A DNA stretch of 64,000 bases from Paraphoma chrysanthemicola (taxonomy: Eukaryota; Ascomycota; Dothideomycetes; Pleosporales; Phaeosphaeriaceae). A model generated the notes under the pieces. It was not told the origin of the DNA, searched no databases, and worked only from the letters and a program-made list of their open reading frames with translations. Positions within the stretch are counted from its first letter, which is position 1, and every line of letters starts with the position of its first letter. Both the position numbers and the translations under genes were made by a program. The stretch spans positions 1,426,001 to 1,490,000 of the forward strand of contig JAGMWG010000008.1 in the NCBI GenBank assembly GCA_020744225.1. Reading direction: 5' to 3'. Of this stretch, positions 61,201 to 64,000 are shown one piece after another.

Positions 61201-64000
61201 GGGCCACGGGGCGGTGGGCTTGCATGCTATGCAGAACGCGAGGAGATCGCCGAGGCTGGCTGGTGAGAAACGCGGACACCTCCACTAACAGACGCAGGGG
61301 ACCTTGATATGTTGGCAAGAGCTTGCTGTGATGTAGCTCATTAGTCCACAGACCTGCAGGGTCATCTGTCCCTTTTTTGGATGTATGGTGTCACAGGCTA
61401 ACAAGGCTACGAGTGCATGTGAGAGCATTTGGGAAGGAAACCCCAGAAGCGTACGCGAGCGTTTGGTGTAGCGAACTCAATTCTTTAGCCGGGACCGGAC
61501 AACATCTCAGCACCACTCCGAATCATCCGGGGAAACCAAACGATGCTCCTCTCACGGCTCATCAGCGCTTCCGTCCCGCCCCCTCGATTGGCTTCTTGCG
61601 GTTGTTCTTCTCCCTTCATCGCCTGATGTCGAGTCGTATATCCCAATTCGACAGCCTCTGCAACTCAAATAGTAAGCCCACATGATACCACATGCCCATA
61701 GACCCTCAGAATCCTGGACATCCAGTCTTACTCCCCAGTTGCCGCCCGCGGAGTACCTCTGCACACGAGTTTTCCAGAAGCCGTTCAAAGGAAACCCGGG
61801 ACGCATGCCGACCAGTCGATTCGCGACCCGGAACCGAGTCAACGCATGCGCATTTATCCGTACGACGTTGGTGATCCTTCCCGTACGCCACAAGCGAGGA
61901 GTGAACATGGGGTGAGAAGGGTAAGCTGAGACAAGGTGGAGCATGGGCCGGAGTTGCGATGGTGGAGACTGAGGGGAAGGTAGGTGTATCTTGAGGAAAG
62001 CCACTTCATTAGTGTAGTCTGATATGCCTGGCTGATCACGAGCTGCCTCGCAGCAGCCTTGTACGAGAAATATGCCTGCTCATACACTGCTCACGCGAGC
62101 CTAGACACGACCTACTAGACCAACGTACTTAGTGAACTACCGATCAATCATGGAGGTTACACAACAGAACATTGTGTCAAGGTTTCTGACTCGTAATACT
62201 CTCACATCAAAACAATATACACAGTTCCATACAACTCTTGGCGACGACCTCTCCAAACCCAGAAAATAGCGCTCGCATGCTATATGAAGCGTAGTGTACT
62301 CCTTGATGCCTCGCCGACTCGTGTACATCTTAAACCAAAGCGCACAGTCACTCTCCACTCCGTCATCACCAAGCATTCCAGACCCCTGAATACGATGCTC
62401 ATTAGCATGCTCCAAGTGGCGCAAATTTCTGCCGACAGGTACCGTGTCTTTCGCATGTGAGGCCGAGGCGCGCACTATTCCGAGGTTATCAAGCAGACGC
62501 CAGGATCTAACGTGTCGGTGGAACAAGCGTTCCACAATGTGAACGTTGGAATGGAGATGTATGGAAGGCTAGTGAGATTTTGTGTAGTAGTGCTAGGAGT
62601 AGGCACACACTTGGAGCAGGGAGAGAGGGGTGTAGGGTAAGGACTGAATTGTAGTCTAACTTGTGGGTTCAACGGTCACAAAAGAAAAACCAGATGTAAT
62701 CTCATTTTTTACAAGTCGATTCCAAAATAGACATCACGTCGCCGATGAAAAGTGAATGAGGACAATATTGGCCATCGATTATGCAAAGTAGCACAATTAC
62801 GTTTAACTGTAGCTGAATGGCAGCCTACATAATTGTGCTCAAGTATCGATTTCGCAAAAATGCCCAACTTCCTTGACGGAAACTTTGCCGACGCTTCCAA
62901 GAGTGATGATTGCTCAAAGAGCTCATATTCTGAAAGCAAAAGTCCGACTGCAAGGACGTGATATAGGCTATGCTCAAAATAGTCTTACCACTTCGCATTC
63001 GCAAGTAACAATCCCCAATCCAGCGACAATATACTCGCATGAGTACATGCCGAGAGTAATTAACTCTATCAGGCGCTTTCCATTAACCCAATCCTGTACG
63101 ACCTATTGCCCTGACTTTCATTCTGGCACAGCCATATCCCATGCTCAATCGTAGCCAACAGCTTTCCATTTCATCTCACTCATTCTACCTACCAAGTAAC
63201 TCATCAAATCTGCACTTTCTTCCACCGATTGATCGCCCTTACACTCCCCGTCTGAAGCGTACTGCTATACCAAAACATCAGCTATCTCGAACCAACATAT
63301 GGTTAAATACATGCCATGCGTCTGAACAGCTATTTCTCGGTGAAATAGCGCACGTGGAAGACTTGCAGCAAGGACTTACATTCCCATTGCCCCATTGTAC
63401 CTCACCCGACGAGCCAGATGAAATGAACTGCCAGCCAGGTGACTACTCTCAAATTTATGCATAACGCACGAAACCCTGCCATCGATTTTGAAAGTTCTTG
63501 TACTAGCAAGTGTAGTTCTAATTTGATCTGACCGTAGCATGTTACCACGACAAGTACCGCTCATGAACAGGATCTAGGATCGAAATACACCTCTCTACTT
63601 CATTATTCGCTAAACCCGTTATTCGTTGCCATGAAGAATATATCAGGACGCACACCATCTCGAACTTTCGTCGTAGCTCCAAATCACACCGTCGAATCCT
63701 CGTCCTCACAACAATGTCAGGGAAGGCAAGGACCACGTCCTTTCAGCCAACTAGTTTCAATCATGTACGCTAAAAGCTCCAATTATCCTATTCACTTGGT
63801 ATGCTTGCCGGGGGTTCGTGATTGTATGTTCTCGTTCGAGTACTATGTTGATTTTTAGATAGAAAAAACAAAAGTCCATACAAAGTTCAAAGCAACAGAA
63901 TAGCTAGGCATCATTGCATATAAATACATATACAATCGCGGATATAACTCGACACTCTATATAAAACAAAGCTTGAGCGGCTATGGCGAGATGCAAATGA
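58207..64000. other. 5.8 kb gene-poor stretch to the window edge
   Basis: 3' region of the regulator followed by sequence with only short, motif-free frames on both strands. Examples such as those at 60853-61266 (plus) and 61552-62004 (minus) are Arg/Ser/Cys-rich and look like chance. I found no convincing splice-linked gene, RNA gene or mobile element. Sequence past 62.7 kb becomes AT-richer. Confidence 0.5.

Noticed and set aside
60853..61266. Cys-rich 137-codon plus-strand frame as a possible effector
   Set aside because: No signal peptide, irregular Cys spacing, and surrounding frames of similar quality on both strands.

Overview
The window is nuclear DNA of a filamentous ascomycete (Pezizomycotina; gene content would suit Dothideomycetes, but the class is my inference). 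The signs are multi-exon genes with 45-127 nt GT..AG introns carrying CTAAC/CTGAC-like branch points, a highly reducing polyketide synthase, four regulators (three Zn2Cys6 proteins and one HMG-box protein), an RTA1 membrane protein and fungal LYS2. I found no bacterial-type operon, CRISPR array, rRNA, convincing tRNA or recognisable transposon.

Layout. 0.2-3.7 kb: three unrecognised proteins on the minus strand. 3.7-6.8 kb: no convincing gene, apart from promoter-like and intron-like sequence near 6.25-6.66 kb. 6.8-23.7 kb: the accessory part, with a membrane-anchored alpha/beta hydrolase, a small secreted-protein gene, a 2,567-residue HR-PKS with six exons, a Zn2Cys6 regulator divergent from it and an RTA1-type 7-TM protein. 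This looks like a compact polyketide cluster. 23.7-26.2 kb: gene-poor. 26.2-30.2 kb: an HMG-box regulator and a GDSL-fold protein whose catalytic residues are replaced. 31.8-39.7 kb: three genes on the plus strand, namely the CENP-Q/Fta7 kinetochore subunit, an Rds2/AcuM-type gluconeogenesis regulator and the meiotic Spo22/Zip4 protein. 40.4-46.5 kb: LYS2 (aminoadipate reductase) divergent from a type II membrane protein. 47.5-49.5 kb: an RBR ubiquitin ligase. 49.5-64 kb: very gene-sparse, with one isolated Zn2Cys6 regulator at 56.7-58.2 kb.

How the genes fit together. The HR-PKS would build a reduced, C-methylated polyketide. The neighbouring Zn2Cys6 protein is the obvious candidate pathway regulator, with the hydrolase and RTA1 protein as possible tailoring/release and export or self-protection partners; co-expression is untested. 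The other genes are housekeeping or cell-biology genes (lysine synthesis, gluconeogenesis control, kinetochore, meiosis, ubiquitination) with no evident shared pathway.

Exon boundaries were derived by hand from splice signals and checked by reading-frame phase and family motifs. Individual junctions may be off by a base. I did no database search.
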